The position numbers and the translations under genes were made by a program. From Branchiostoma floridae (lineage: Eukaryota > Chordata > Leptocardii > Amphioxiformes > Branchiostomatidae): 64,000 nucleotides of DNA. Of the stretch, positions 29,480 through 43,000 are shown piece after piece. The stretch lies in NCBI RefSeq assembly GCF_000003815.2, contig NC_049995.1:12629436-12693435 (forward strand). The letters run 5' to 3'. The notes beneath the pieces are model-generated. The model did no database searches. It was not told the DNA's origin and saw only the letters and a program-made list of their open reading frames with translations. Numbering within the stretch: position 1 is the first letter of the stretch; each line of letters starts with the position of its first letter.

Positions 29480-32400
29480 ATGAAGAAGGCAGTGGGGGTA
29501 GCCGTACCCCTGGTGCTGATGCTGGCCGTCTCCGTGTACCTGGTCCTGAAGAATGACTCATCAAAACCAAGCGATGGTGTCATCAAAAGGTCCATAGGTA
29601 AGGATGTGCATAGCCATCGCTTTCCATTGAAAGCCCATGTGGCAACCTGCATTAACGAAACGATTCATAAACCTATAAGAGATGCTAGATTTTGATTTTA
29701 TTTCTTTGTTTCATTCCAAGTTGCTCTCATTTAAACCCTGTTAAAGCCAGGATCTGGAAATTTGGATTCACCCAAACATGGGACCAATGCAGGCTCACAA
29801 GCACGGGTATTAACGGGCCGAGTCCCTTATTTTTCTCACAACCACATCATCACGAAAGGAACACTGGTGCTCCTAGAACAATCTAGACGAGATGAGATTG
29901 ATTTAAAACGTTGCTGGAGCGTATTTGGCAGGTCAAAGTTTGGAAATACAAAAGCTTCCAACAACGGCACACACCCCTTTGCACTAAACTGAAATCCACT
30001 ACAAGTGGATAGCCCCCCCCCCCCAATGTGACTCAAAATACCAACCGAAGGGGCTATATTTTGTACAGAAATACAGATGAGAGCAGCCTTTAAGTTATAC
30101 AGAAAACGTGTATTAAAGAATTCACAGTTCACCCCATCTGTGTTTCAGTATTACCGAATGACCTCCAGAAAGCACTCCGAGCTGCAGCGGCTAAAACCGC
30201 CCCAGCTTACGTCAAGAACAAGCGCTTTATACCGGGCATTGCAGGCGTTGCTGCAGATCTGCTATCATGTAAGTGTCTTGGCAAATACGAGCATAATTTC
30301 TTTAGGTTAACAGTTCTTTTGTACATAATCTTAGAGATGAATTCTAAATGACGTGTCAATGACAATCTGCTCCCTCTGGGTAATACAGTCAAACCTGTAT
30401 TAGTGGCCACACTTGCATAGCGACCACCTGACCAACGAATTTCAGAGATAAAGAACTAGTTTTCTTCCGTTTTGTGTATTTTGTTGTCTTCTAAGTGATA
30501 CTTTTACGTATTACGCAATGTCTTAACTATCATAAAAGTCGCGAAAAAAAAAAAAAAAACAGTGCCGCAGTGAGCGAACCCCTCAGTGCCGAACCGGTGC
30601 CCCAAGTGCAGTGAGAGTCCACCTTATCCAACGCGGCCACGGCCAAACGATTCCCGGTCCCGTACATACAGATTCTATACCTCTATTTTGTAATTTGTGT
30701 AATAGTTGTTACCATGCATTGTACAGTGTACTAGGGCTGGGTACCGGTACAGAGAATTCAGGTCCAGGTCCGGTTCAGGTCCAAAGGATCAGGTCGGCCA
30801 GGTTTGGACCTGAACCTGGACCTGATTCAGTATGTGAAAACTTGTGAATGAAGGATACGCAAAACAATTGACCTGAATGGTCCATTTCGCAGCAAAGAAA
30901 TCGACTCCCACTGGCGTTTTAAATTTATATATAAAATCCTGCAAGGCTAACTACTCTGTACTATTGATTATAAAACTTGGTAGAAATTACTATAGACTCG
31001 ACTCTACTTCGCTCTTGTTATTTTCCTCAACCGGTAAGCCCCGAAACGTGTGAATGCCTGATCATATAAACTGTTCATTTTCCAATAGGTTCAATATCCG
31101 GTTCACCGAATTTTTTTAGGTCCGGTTTTTCTGGACCGGTCCAATAAGAAAAACGGTTTTGTACCGGTACACCGTACCGGTACCCACCCCTATCATGTAC
31201 AATTGTCCTGCAATAAAGTTCTATCTATCTGCCATATACAGCAGAGGGGGGTGCAGACAATATAGGGCAATTGCCAGGCGTGATTCAGAAGCTGGGGTCT
31301 CCGGAGAACATGGGACCGGACATCATGTCGGACAGTGTCAAACATGAGGCCGAGGTGACTGCAGAGGTGGAAAAGGAGGTCGCGGAAAAGACAATAGACC
31401 AGCTACTTGCAGATGGTAAGTAAATACAGCCATGTAGCCACAGTCATTGAAATACAAACTGTCTTTAGCTTGACTTTGTCGTACAATGTCTCCTATTGGA
31501 CATCTAAAATTGTATTCATTCATAGTTCGGGTATAAAAGACCAGTTTCTTCCAGATCACCTCAGTGTCACTGACGAAAGATAGTGTATACTAGTTCCAGA
31601 GCAAGTTGCTAGGGTGCCCAAACATACATCACTTCTTCCTTACATCACAAGCTATCTGCCAAAAAAATCAAGACCATAAATTGCCCAGGTCAAAAGCTAC
31701 AAAAAGTCCTGCTGCAGTACTAAGGGGCCTAAAATCGACCCTGACGTTCGTCACTATACCTCCATTTTTCGTGGAGGTAAACAGAAATACTTCTTAACTA
31801 GACACCCTCCTACTTAAAGTAAAGAAGCTTGATAAAACTTCCCTCCTCAACAGATATCTAACCATGCTTGTATTTGCTACAGTGGAAAAGAAAGAAGAAG
31901 AGGAAGAGGAAGGAGGTGATGGTGGAGGAGAGGGTGAGATAAAGGTATTGCAGATAAATTTTGTAGAAAAATATATCAAGGAAGCACACATTGTCAAAGA
32001 AAACACTGTATGTTTCCATGTCTTATGTGCACAAAGTGAATACTATCTTTTCAGCATTGCCCTATCAATATACCAGTAAAGTCCGTACAGCATTGTAAAG
32101 AACCCTTGGTGCTGAATGTGTAATCTGTACAACAATCAAAATGGTACTGTCCTTGGTGCTGAATGTGTAGTCTGTAGAACACTATAAAGAATGGTTCTCT
32201 CATGGTTGCTGAATGTGTAGTCTGTAGAACAATGAATATGGTTCTGTCCTTGGTGCTGAATGTGTAGTCTGTAGAACAAAAAAGAATGGTTCTCTGCATA
32301 GTGCTGAATGTGTAGTCTGTAGAACACTATAAAGAATGGTTCTTTCTTTGATGCTGAATGTGTGGTCTGTTGACCTCTGTAAGGAATGTTCCTTTTCCTT

Positions 32401-33943
32401 TTCACTGCCACTTGAAATCCGTCGTTTGTGTTTACTGTCTGAACTATTCATTTCTTTTAAACATACACGTCTCTGATACCCTTCTGGATCAACAGGTAGC
32501 AGTCTCATGCTCCTGGTTCTAATCAGCTAATAACTGGGAGACCCAGGCTAAAGTCCCGGGTTCGGACTTTTTGATTAGGACAGCACCGTCCTTTGAAAGA
32601 GGTGTTTAATCGGGTGCAGTGTTTGAGGAGGCTTATCACACACGCTAAGGGGGAAGGGCTAGCATTCCTTCCCTGCAAAAATTTACCCCACTACTGAAAG
32701 AACAGAGAACTTGCTGTTTCATGTGGTATTAGCCACTACAAGGGTATAAAGGCTTTTTCTCTACCGCCTATTTTAGGCTGAAATCGACTTTGAAGGAGAA
32801 AAGGGCATGGTGGAGGAGGACATGTTCGCTCCTCCAGGAATGAAAATGAAAGTGGACATTGAAGAAGATCCCGAGTGAGTAAAAATCTTGCATCAGTGTC
32901 TGACATTTTCGAAATGAAAGGGTATATTATACGTAACCTTTCTCATGACTGACCGAATAAAATTGGTAGTAAAGTTCTGAAATACCGTATATGGCCCCAT
33001 CCCAAGTTAATTCTGTTAACGATAAAAATTTTGGCGGGGCAGATTAGAGATGTTGACGTACACGTACTAGCAGAAAAGATGTGAAGCTACAACACTAAGA
33101 AAGCACAAGTCGTCATATCAAGGATGTACTGTGTTACGCAGACTTCGATTAGAGTGGAGATGGGATTGTTTTTAAAAATACAATTTTTCTTGACTTAAGC
33201 AGTGTGTATATAGAGAGACATTTTCAAAATAGGCAAAATATATTTAGAAACATTGCATTTCATCCGTTATTACGTCTGGCTTATCTAGTAGGAACTACAT
33301 ATGGCATTTTAAAAATGATATTCGTGTCATGTAATGTATTCAAAAAGGTCATCGTATTACTATTGTACATTTACAGGACGGACGATGAAAATGACGACAT
33401 GTCCGAGGAAACGGCGTTCGCTTACCCCATGGGGATGGGAACTGCTCTGATGAACGGCTGTTTCGGGACAGGATACGTCCCAGGAGATCCGTGCTACGAC
33501 GACACGAGTGAACTTCCGTCCTGTTATGTAAGTTATCTCTCCGGACGTCATTGTACACAATATGTGTGTGCAATACAAACTGTGACTCTTAATGGGTCAC
33601 ATTCATTAGTAATTATGCACGTAAAGGTTTTAGCTTATATATAGCTATTACCTCAGTGAACGAGGGTCTTGTTTTGAGTGTGCCTGCGTGTCTTTTTGTG
33701 CATTTGTGTCTCAACACATTTGTGGTCAGCATGATTTAAAAGAATCTGAATAACAAACATTACACTTAACTGTTGTTAGGATGGAAAACACTCTGAGAAA
33801 ACAGTGGCCTCATTCTAAATCAACAACGTAACGCTAGTTCACCTTTATCTGCGGGGTATCCTATTTCCGTTGGTCTATTTCTGTATTTATCATTCTTTTT
33901 TTCAGACACTACAGGCCCATATCAATACATACAATTAAAACCA

Positions 33944-34000
<57 letters not shown>

Positions 34001-37000
34001 TACAGTTATAGATATCAAATGCAGTGTTTACGGATATCAAGTCGACGGACGCGGACTTAAGAATTTTGAAAATACTGTAGTTTGAAACTACTGTCCGTTG
34101 ACTTGATATCCCTAAACAACGGATATAGGTTACCCCGCTGATAAAGGTGAACTAGCGTTAATCCTGTTGTATTGTAGAACATGATGGAGGGTTGTGGCTA
34201 TGTCGGGGTCGGCTTTGACGGTCGTGGAGACTACAGCAGCACGTCCAGGAGAAAATCTGTCGTGCAGAGGAACTGTGCAAACGCAGCAACGTGAGGCTTT
34301 AATGGAAACTTTTATAAGTTAAACGGGGAGACTGATTTTCATTGAAAACATGAGCGCTAGCATTTCGTGGTATGATGTAGAAAATATCTGATATTTTTGT
34401 TTGAAACAGTGCAAATTTGAGTCAGGATTGGTTGTGAGAAGTAACCTACATGTATCAAAGATCATAATGTGTTCATTGGTAAATTTCACGGACTAACAGA
34501 AAAGTATGGAGGTAATTTTGACAGTTTGACTGAATACACCAATTAAAATAGCTGTTACTCAAGAAGCTGAATTTGAATTTGAAACGGCATCTGCTACCTT
34601 TCGTCAGTGACAGTGAGCAAGATCTGTTGAAGGGCAGTTTCTGATCCTTATCAAGTTGAAATGACCCGAAGCCTAATTCACACATCTGGAGCGGAAGTGT
34701 GACGTCAGCAAAGGGTCAAAGGTGGTTGGCAGTCGGTATCGGCCCCCGTCTCGGTTGAGGGAAGGTTGGTGGACTCTGATGTAAATGGCCTCTTTCACTC
34801 CCCTGAGAAAGTAATCCTGTTCAGAATACTACCGTCACAGATGAACTTAAAGTCCCTTATATTCTGTTGACCACAGTTATCAAGGTGAAGACGTCCCGGA
34901 CAACATGAACGCCCACGGCATCTATGACACAGAAGTCACCTCCTATGTCTACAGTGGGAGAGAATCTTACCGTCATTCTCTACAACAATCGGCTGGAGTC
35001 TCTTTCTCAGGATTTGGATTTCAGGTTCTATAATTTCTTTCAAGATAATATAATAGTGTTTTAAAAAATGACCGTAACTTAAAATTTAAAACAGCTCATT
35101 TGGGGGGGTACGTAAGATAAAGTAAGGGCAACGTAAATGGATAGGTGGATGGGTGACTAAATGAATTTATGGATGACATTTGTTTAAAATGTAGATCTAT
35201 AAAAGAGGGAGATATGCCTTTGTTATATGTATTGTGTTATTGTTTGCATGAATTGATACAGACTTTAATGAATTTTTTAGGCTGCTGTGGACTCAGCATG
35301 GGGTGGATCATCATCATCAGAGAAACAAAAGTTCATGTCCCTTATAAAATGTGATGTCATCAGGTACATGTTGGTGCCATTGGTCTTGGGAGGTGCTGGT
35401 TGTTTTGTTTGTCTACTCATGGATGATAGTTAGTGTGATATTATTTAGAGAATTAAGGGATGAATGAATGAAAATATATATAGTTTGAGTACTTTTTGTG
35501 AACTCCAACCTTCAGGTATGAAATCTTCCTTGATGAGGTCACACCCGACTCCTTGAGCCTGGCTTTCTTAAGGGATTTCCTGTCCCTTCCCAAGAATTTC
35601 ATCCAAGGAAAAGCAAAACTCCGTAAGTACATTGCCTCTATCTGTATCCCTTCGAACAAGCCTTTGAACAAATCTTTATGTTTGTAGTGTTAATCAAGTC
35701 CATGGTGAGTTCTACATCAATATTTTTTTCATTGCAGAGGATTTCATCATCCGCTATGGAACTCATTTCATCAAGTCAGCCAAGTTTGGAGGTTCCTTCA
35801 AGCTGTTCCAGACGCAAGAAGCCACCAAGACTGAAAGTCTTGAGGACTTCTCCGTGCAGTCTGAGGCATCTTACAGCTCCCTGTTTTTCAGCGGAGGGGG
35901 GCATTACAGTAATGAGGAATCCAGTGGGAATACGTAAGACACTGTTTTTTTTCTATTTGCCTTTTTGCGTTATAGGCTCGGCTCGAGCGAATGCAGATGA
36001 TGATGATGATGATTATGATGATATAGGATGTGCTCATAATCACTTTGAAAATTGGTCTTGACTTTGGAGGGACGGCAACATGACAGAATGTCTAGCACGA
36101 TATTCATAAACTAGTTTTAGGACTAGGGTACAGGATACAAAATTGTACGTTTCTGTCTGAAAATACCAGGAAATAGTCGAAATCATCTTAGTGGTGTAGG
36201 TCAAAAAGGTACATTCAGCCCATTGGGTGTCTCAGGCACTCCAAAGCAAATTTCCCATGATATGTTTTGATGCCAGAGCACAGGAGCACAACACATATAT
36301 TGTTTGGTAAAAGACGACTAGAATATACTAAAATATAGCAAAGAAAATAATTTGTGTAATCATAAATGTCAGGTTATTTGGCTGAAAAATGTCGCACTTA
36401 ATATCTAGACCACAGGGCTGGATATGATGTACAAGACTTAATTAAAGCAATACTATAATTTTATCCGTGGTATTAGGGAATTATAAACTTAAATACATTT
36501 GCATAAGTTGGAAATAAACGCATTGTTGTTAATGACCTGATGCCATTAATGATTTTGAACTGCGACCCAGCTGCAATAATATCTTAATCACTTGCAGCAA
36601 TACTGTAGAAGTCATGTTCGATATTCCACAACGTTATATTACAGCGCATCGTCCCAGACTTCCAGCACCCATTTGATGATTGAAGGAGGTGACCAGGAAG
36701 TTGCAGCCATCGTTGCAGACTTCTACACAACCAGCTTCAAAGAAACCTTCACCGAGTGGCTCAAGTCTGTCCCGTCCTACCCAAAACCTATCGAGATGTT
36801 CATGGGCACCATGTCGGAGCTGCTCAACTTGAACTTCAAACTTCTGTTCCCCTTCGACATCAGCGATGCTGCAGATGGCTGCTTTAGTAAGAAGTGAGTT
36901 AGATAGATTTAACATTGTATCATCACCTTGATGAAAAGAGAGATATCGTTTGCAGCATTTGCTGATGCCTGTCCATTATCTTCAAGATGTTTTGTTTTCA

Positions 37001-40000
37001 TGTTTATCTCTCAGTTCTGATCTTTGTCGTTTTTTGATACATGTAGTTGTTGGCAAAATGCAGTTAGTTAGATTATGTACCCTCTAGTGGCTTTCCATGA
37101 TTCTCTGGGCTTTTTTTCTAAATGAAGTTCGTAGGGCCTGATGTTACCATCATGAAGATGAAGAGCAGCTCATAGCGATAACTGTAGCAGCATCTCTTCT
37201 CCCTAAGTCAGAAACATCAAGCTTAGGCAAGCTTGACTTCACTAACTCAATAGGCGAAGCAGGGGTTACGAGGCTGCTCAGGAAATTCTCTACCCCATGT
37301 TGGCCGGAATGGTTTGATGTTTGTTTGGACATTCTCTTAAATACAATAATGGATATTTCTTTCTGTGTTTTGTGTGTCATTTTCAGCTTGATGACAGAAG
37401 AAGGGACAGGGAGAAAGTACTACAACATCCCAAAAAGGATGAACAACAGCGAAGGGGTTATGAAAACAGTCAATGAGAAACGGTATTTCTGTTCATTTTC
37501 ATTCATTTTTAAGTAGAGCACACTGTAGGTCCGTGACCTGTTTTTATAGTGACCCGAATGAGAGGCATTGCAGATCAGACATTTTTTAAAATGTAATATT
37601 AAGAAGCTGTTTTGAATTACAAAGTACTCCACAAAAATTGAATAGTCTACATACAAATGTACCTGAATGCCAGGCCCAATACTAACAGTCCATTTTTAAA
37701 AGAAGTTATCTTAATATATTTTCAGGGACTATGTTCTGTAGAGAGTTTGTTCCATTATTTTGCATAAACTGACTCACTTGAAATAATGACACAGATTAGA
37801 ATAGATGATGTAATGTGAATGCCTAAAGACCTAAAGGCAACTCTAGTGTTTCATGCAGTATGATTTGCATTGCTCTCTAATGGTCATGATCCAAATCGAA
37901 TGCATGTGTCAATAGCTTGAGCCTTTACCACTTACTTGTAGTGTTAAGACGTTGATTTGTTTCATTTTAATTTTTTAGGTACTGTGATGTTTCATCTATC
38001 GAACAGTTTCAAAAGTCAATGGACAAGAAGCGACTTGCACTGGAAAGGGCCATTGCTGTTTACATGGAAGAGGTATGTATGGACAACATTACATCCCGTA
38101 GATTTGTAGTGTCAGTCATTGAAACATATCGAGAATAGGAGAATTGTCCGTGGAAGATGTCATGGGGAAGAAAAGATTTTTACTTGTCCACGCTCTCAAT
38201 GATTCCTCTCCAGGCCTTAAGGTATGTGCTGCGATTTTAAATGACAGATAGCTTTCAGATACAACAATTTTCTTCAATCAATTACTGTTTTGTAAAGGTA
38301 TGGTACATCCCTCCCAAATTTTCGATGTCTACCAGCACATCTTCGTCACGGGGAATGACCTAGTCTCAGTTCTCGCGAGAGAACACATGTTGCTTAGCCA
38401 GAGATGCACACAATGAAATACCAATGAGACTTAACTTGCCCATGATTCTACATTTTGATAAGAGGAATCCGATGCATGTAGCGTGCAATGTATGACATTG
38501 TACAAAATGGACTGATGTCAATAAGGACCTGAAACAATCAATATCTAAATGTCAGGTCAGTTCCTTTTTTTTGACAAATTATGGAAATACAATACTTGTG
38601 ATATGTGTTAGTTTAATTAACCTTAGTAAGAGGCGGACAACGCTAAAGATAAATCATTTGCATGAGTAGTACTAGTGATGGAATGTTAAAATGGAATTCT
38701 GCCAAAGGATAACACTTTTAAACAATAAAAGATGTTATCTGGCTAAAGATGACCATCAACCATATTACACCATTGTTAAAACGATACAAGCAGTTAATGT
38801 TTCATGTAGGTATGATGTCTCCATTGATTAAATGCGCTTTCCCACAGGGCCCGATCCCCACCACAGACTTCCATCTTCAGGGAGGGAAACCCGGATGTCA
38901 GACTGAAGCCCTCACCGTGAAGGGAGGAGAGAAAGGAGCTTCACAACCCTCATGGCTTGAGCTGATCAACGGAGACACCTACAAGGTATTTGAAAGAAAC
39001 TTTGCAAAAAGGGAAAACGATCTGACACGTACGTAATGTAACGCTGGTTCACTTATATCTGCGGGGTAACCGATATTTGTTGTATTAAACTTTAAGTACA
39101 TGAATCAGGGATATCAAGTTGACGGACCGTGTTTCAAACTGCAATGTACTCGAAATATTGCAGTTTGAACCACAATCTGTCGACTTGAAATCCCTAAATA
39201 CTCTATTTTTAACTACAACGGATAAAGGTTACCCTGCGAATAAAGGTGAACTAGCGTTAACGATCAAACTTACATACCGCATCATTTAGCGTGACTTTTT
39301 ATCAGTGCGTCACTACCTTTCATAATCATAATATGCTAAGAACAATAACCCTACCTCCCCATTAAAAACACAATGTCTTCGGTGCATGATTGAGTAAATC
39401 GTATTGTACTAATTAACATACAATTTGGTTTTCGACTTGTGATCGAGATATCAGATTCTGAAGCACACATACGACTCGAGACATGAACTCCCGTCTAAAT
39501 TGCAGATCATCTTTGATCTTCCTGAGGACATAAACCGTGACATTAAGGAGGATTCTGAAGCCTTAGTGGTTTATGCAAAAAACAGGTATTATCTTCAACC
39601 ATTAATAATTACATGTAGGTAAGGATATTGATTATATGCCATATCAGGCAAAAATTTTGCTGTATTGCCCAATGAGCAAATGCTTGTACATGTATGTGCG
39701 TATGGTGACCAATATTCTGTAGGTAGCCTTGTGGTAGAAAATTTCATCACCTTCAATCGTTTTATTTTAGATGATGACGTTTGAATAATCGGACGTGATT
39801 GGTATATAGTACTTACCACGTTTGATGGCTATTTGAATATCACCTAATTGTATGTGTTATAACAGGTGGAACTGCCATGTGCCAGGGACTGCTCCTCATG
39901 CGTACAACAGCCATGCAAACGGGGGAAGTGGTGACCCTTCTAATAAGAAGGTTGAAATTCCGTTTTGTTGCAAAATTCCATTTTGCTGCTGAATAGATTT

Positions 40001-43000
40001 TGTTCCACATCATTTGCACTGTACATTTGTGTGCTGAAAATGATGACCTGTGATTATTGCTATTTTGAAATTATATTTTACTTGCCCATGCATGAATATA
40101 TGATTTATATTATTGACATGATCATTAATATTCATTTAATGATCATGTCAGGTTTATAAATTGACTTCCACCTGTGATCCACTGAAACATCCTACTTTTG
40201 AGTTTCCCATGGCCACATTTATCTGTGTCCACATATACAAGCAATGTGAAGCGCCTAATGACCTTGTTTTAATTAAAAAACTTTTAATTGATTCCTACTC
40301 TTTTATGTAAATTGGAGTTACAAATTTGTGTAGTATCATACCCAAACCATTTCAGCCTTAGTTTAGGCACTTGGCCTTTATCCCATATCAATGGATAAAA
40401 ATAAATATCAAAACATACAAAACAAGAATACAAAATTGATACAAATACATACTATTAGGCAATAAAATGTCGAGTATTGGTCAGGGTGTTTGGAGGTAAG
40501 GTTAACAGTGTTAAGCTTAATGTCTGGAAAAAGAATAGATAAATGAACAAGTTATCATGTTATAAACTGAATTCTCTGCATAGGTTTCTTGCTTTGGCTT
40601 TGTAATGTCATACGAAGAAGATACCGGCCAGTTTGTTCCAACTCAAGAAGACACAAGAGCCTCCAGTCAGGTACTGGCTACCATATCATTTTTCTGCTTC
40701 CGTAGGTTCTTCCTGTTTTCATTATCATTTGTTTTTGGATTCAAATGTTTCAAATCATTTTGGCGAGTAGAAAGAACTGAACTGCTTTGAAGTAGAGATA
40801 TTTGAAGTAGAAACACATGCACAGTATGCACCAACTTTGAAATTCATGTTCATTAATACCAATTAACAGCTTGGTGGGGTCATGTGGTGCAATCGGCAGG
40901 GGGTTCGATTCATAACCCAGAGGTTCTGGGTTTGAATCCGGTGATGTGCCACCGATCATGTGCCCTTGGGAAAGACACTTTATACGACTTTCCTCACATC
41001 ACTCAGGTTAAAATTGGTACATCGACTAGGGCCGTCCCTCGGATAGGATGATAAATGGAGGTCCCGTGTTTGAGGAGAGCCACGCACTCCTCGAGAACCC
41101 ACTGTATTGCACTTATAAAAAAAGAACAAGGGTCCTTCCCGGTGTGAGTGGATCAAATAAATCTGTCTGGATATGCAGCTTGTACTGTTCAGTACAAACC
41201 GGTGTGTTACGCCATAAGGCGGTTTACAGGGTATGCAAAATAAGCAACAACAAAAAAACAGCTAATTCCTAAGAAGACAAAGGTGCAAAGAGTATGGCAA
41301 ACTTCAATGAATTTCAACATAGCGTGTTATAGTTTCAATATGTCATAGAATTTGCCTTCATATACACTCTGATTTCTGAAGGAAATGAAATATTTTGCAA
41401 ATATTCCTATTCAGTACCTTGGGGAGCTCCCTAATGACTACGTTGGCATGATTGTTGGCCGAGCTGAGTACATCAGTCCGTTAGAGCACTCGCAAAGCAA
41501 CAGGTGAGGATGCAGCCATATGTTACTTTAATGCAAGTGAGATGTGATGTTTTTCTACTTCTTTGTAAACTGATTGGTGAGGACGCTTCTGATTCTCCAT
41601 TATGCTGCAGTATACACATGTATATATTTCAATATCCAACCGCACAATTTAGTTTCTTGTGCATATTTTATAGAGTATTACATTAGGTAAATACGTACTC
41701 TTAATCCGTTTATATCACTTAATTATCAAGTCTTTCTTTAAGTTGTTGGCTTGTTGGGCTCAGTGGTGTCTGGAAGTGGGGGAAGACAAAGAGATCCGCT
41801 TTTTCTATAATTTGTGATTTTAAGAGAAAGCGGCTCTCTGTAACGTAAATGGTATCAACATGAAGTAATGGAAAATTTAGGGAAAAACAAAAACAAGCCT
41901 GGCAAGAAATATGCAAAAATGAGGAAAAATGTCTAACTTGTTCTGTTTTTGTCACTAGTGTGGCCTTGGCGAGTATTGTTCAAGCACCTTGCACAGTGAA
42001 GTGGTCCAACTCCTACCAGATCAAACCCGCAGAGGAGGGCGGGAAGTGTCTGTACTTCGTGGCGGCGTCTGCAGGAGACATTTTTGTTGTTTTCTCCGCC
42101 ATCCCGAGGGACAAGACCACCTGGTACCATCTCCAGATCAGCTATCAGGGTGTCGTACTCTACAAGGTAAGCAATGAATATTTCAAAAGTAAGGCTAACT
42201 TTTGAATTTTCTTAACCTTTAGTTTGGACTCAATAAATATAATACTATAATGATATTGCTGCCCCTATACGGTCTGGGAGGCTATGAGATCGGTGAGGTG
42301 AGGTGATAATAGGAAGGTTAAATGCAAACATCGAGGATTTTGGTAATATTCATTCTTTCTATGTACAAATGTAATAATTATTGTGTTTTACAGGGTATGA
42401 AGCTGGTTAAATACGAGGGAGCCAAAAGCGCCAGAAGTCTCGGAGATTCTAAACTGTTTCAGCCATACTTTATTTGTATGGAAGAAGACATGGAGAACAG
42501 ACGTACGTACATCAAATATGGCATCGGCTCGGACACTTCAGTAAGTAACATTGGATATGAATTACTGTAAATGCAGAAATGTTTGCGGTGGTTTTATGTT
42601 CGCGGTGGCCTCTTCACCGCGAATTTAAAACCACCGCGAACATTTTTCCTTGGCAGTAAGACTCTGACTACAGTGCATGGTGCTATCGCGAACTTAAAAC
42701 CACCGCGAATAGCCTTTTTCCCGCTACCGCGAAATTAAATTCCCGCGAGCTTAAATGCATTTACAGTAAGCTTTAGGTATTCACGTTACTTTTAAATCAA
42801 CTCTATTGTCACAGATTACATTATCTGCACCGCTCTGTACAGTTAGTATACATTATACGACTAATATTTTTGTAAACAGGAAAAGGGCTTGGTCTACATG
42901 GTCTACATCGACAACAGTAAACCATTGGGCATTCAGTTCTACTCCTTTGGCAGCGGGGAGAAAGACGTAGAGATCATGGACGCCAGGATCATCGAAGGAG

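Noticed and set aside
32051..32508. Several 80-100 codon minus-strand frames
   Set aside because: They run through the 60-bp minisatellite and repeat TTHSA-type peptides.
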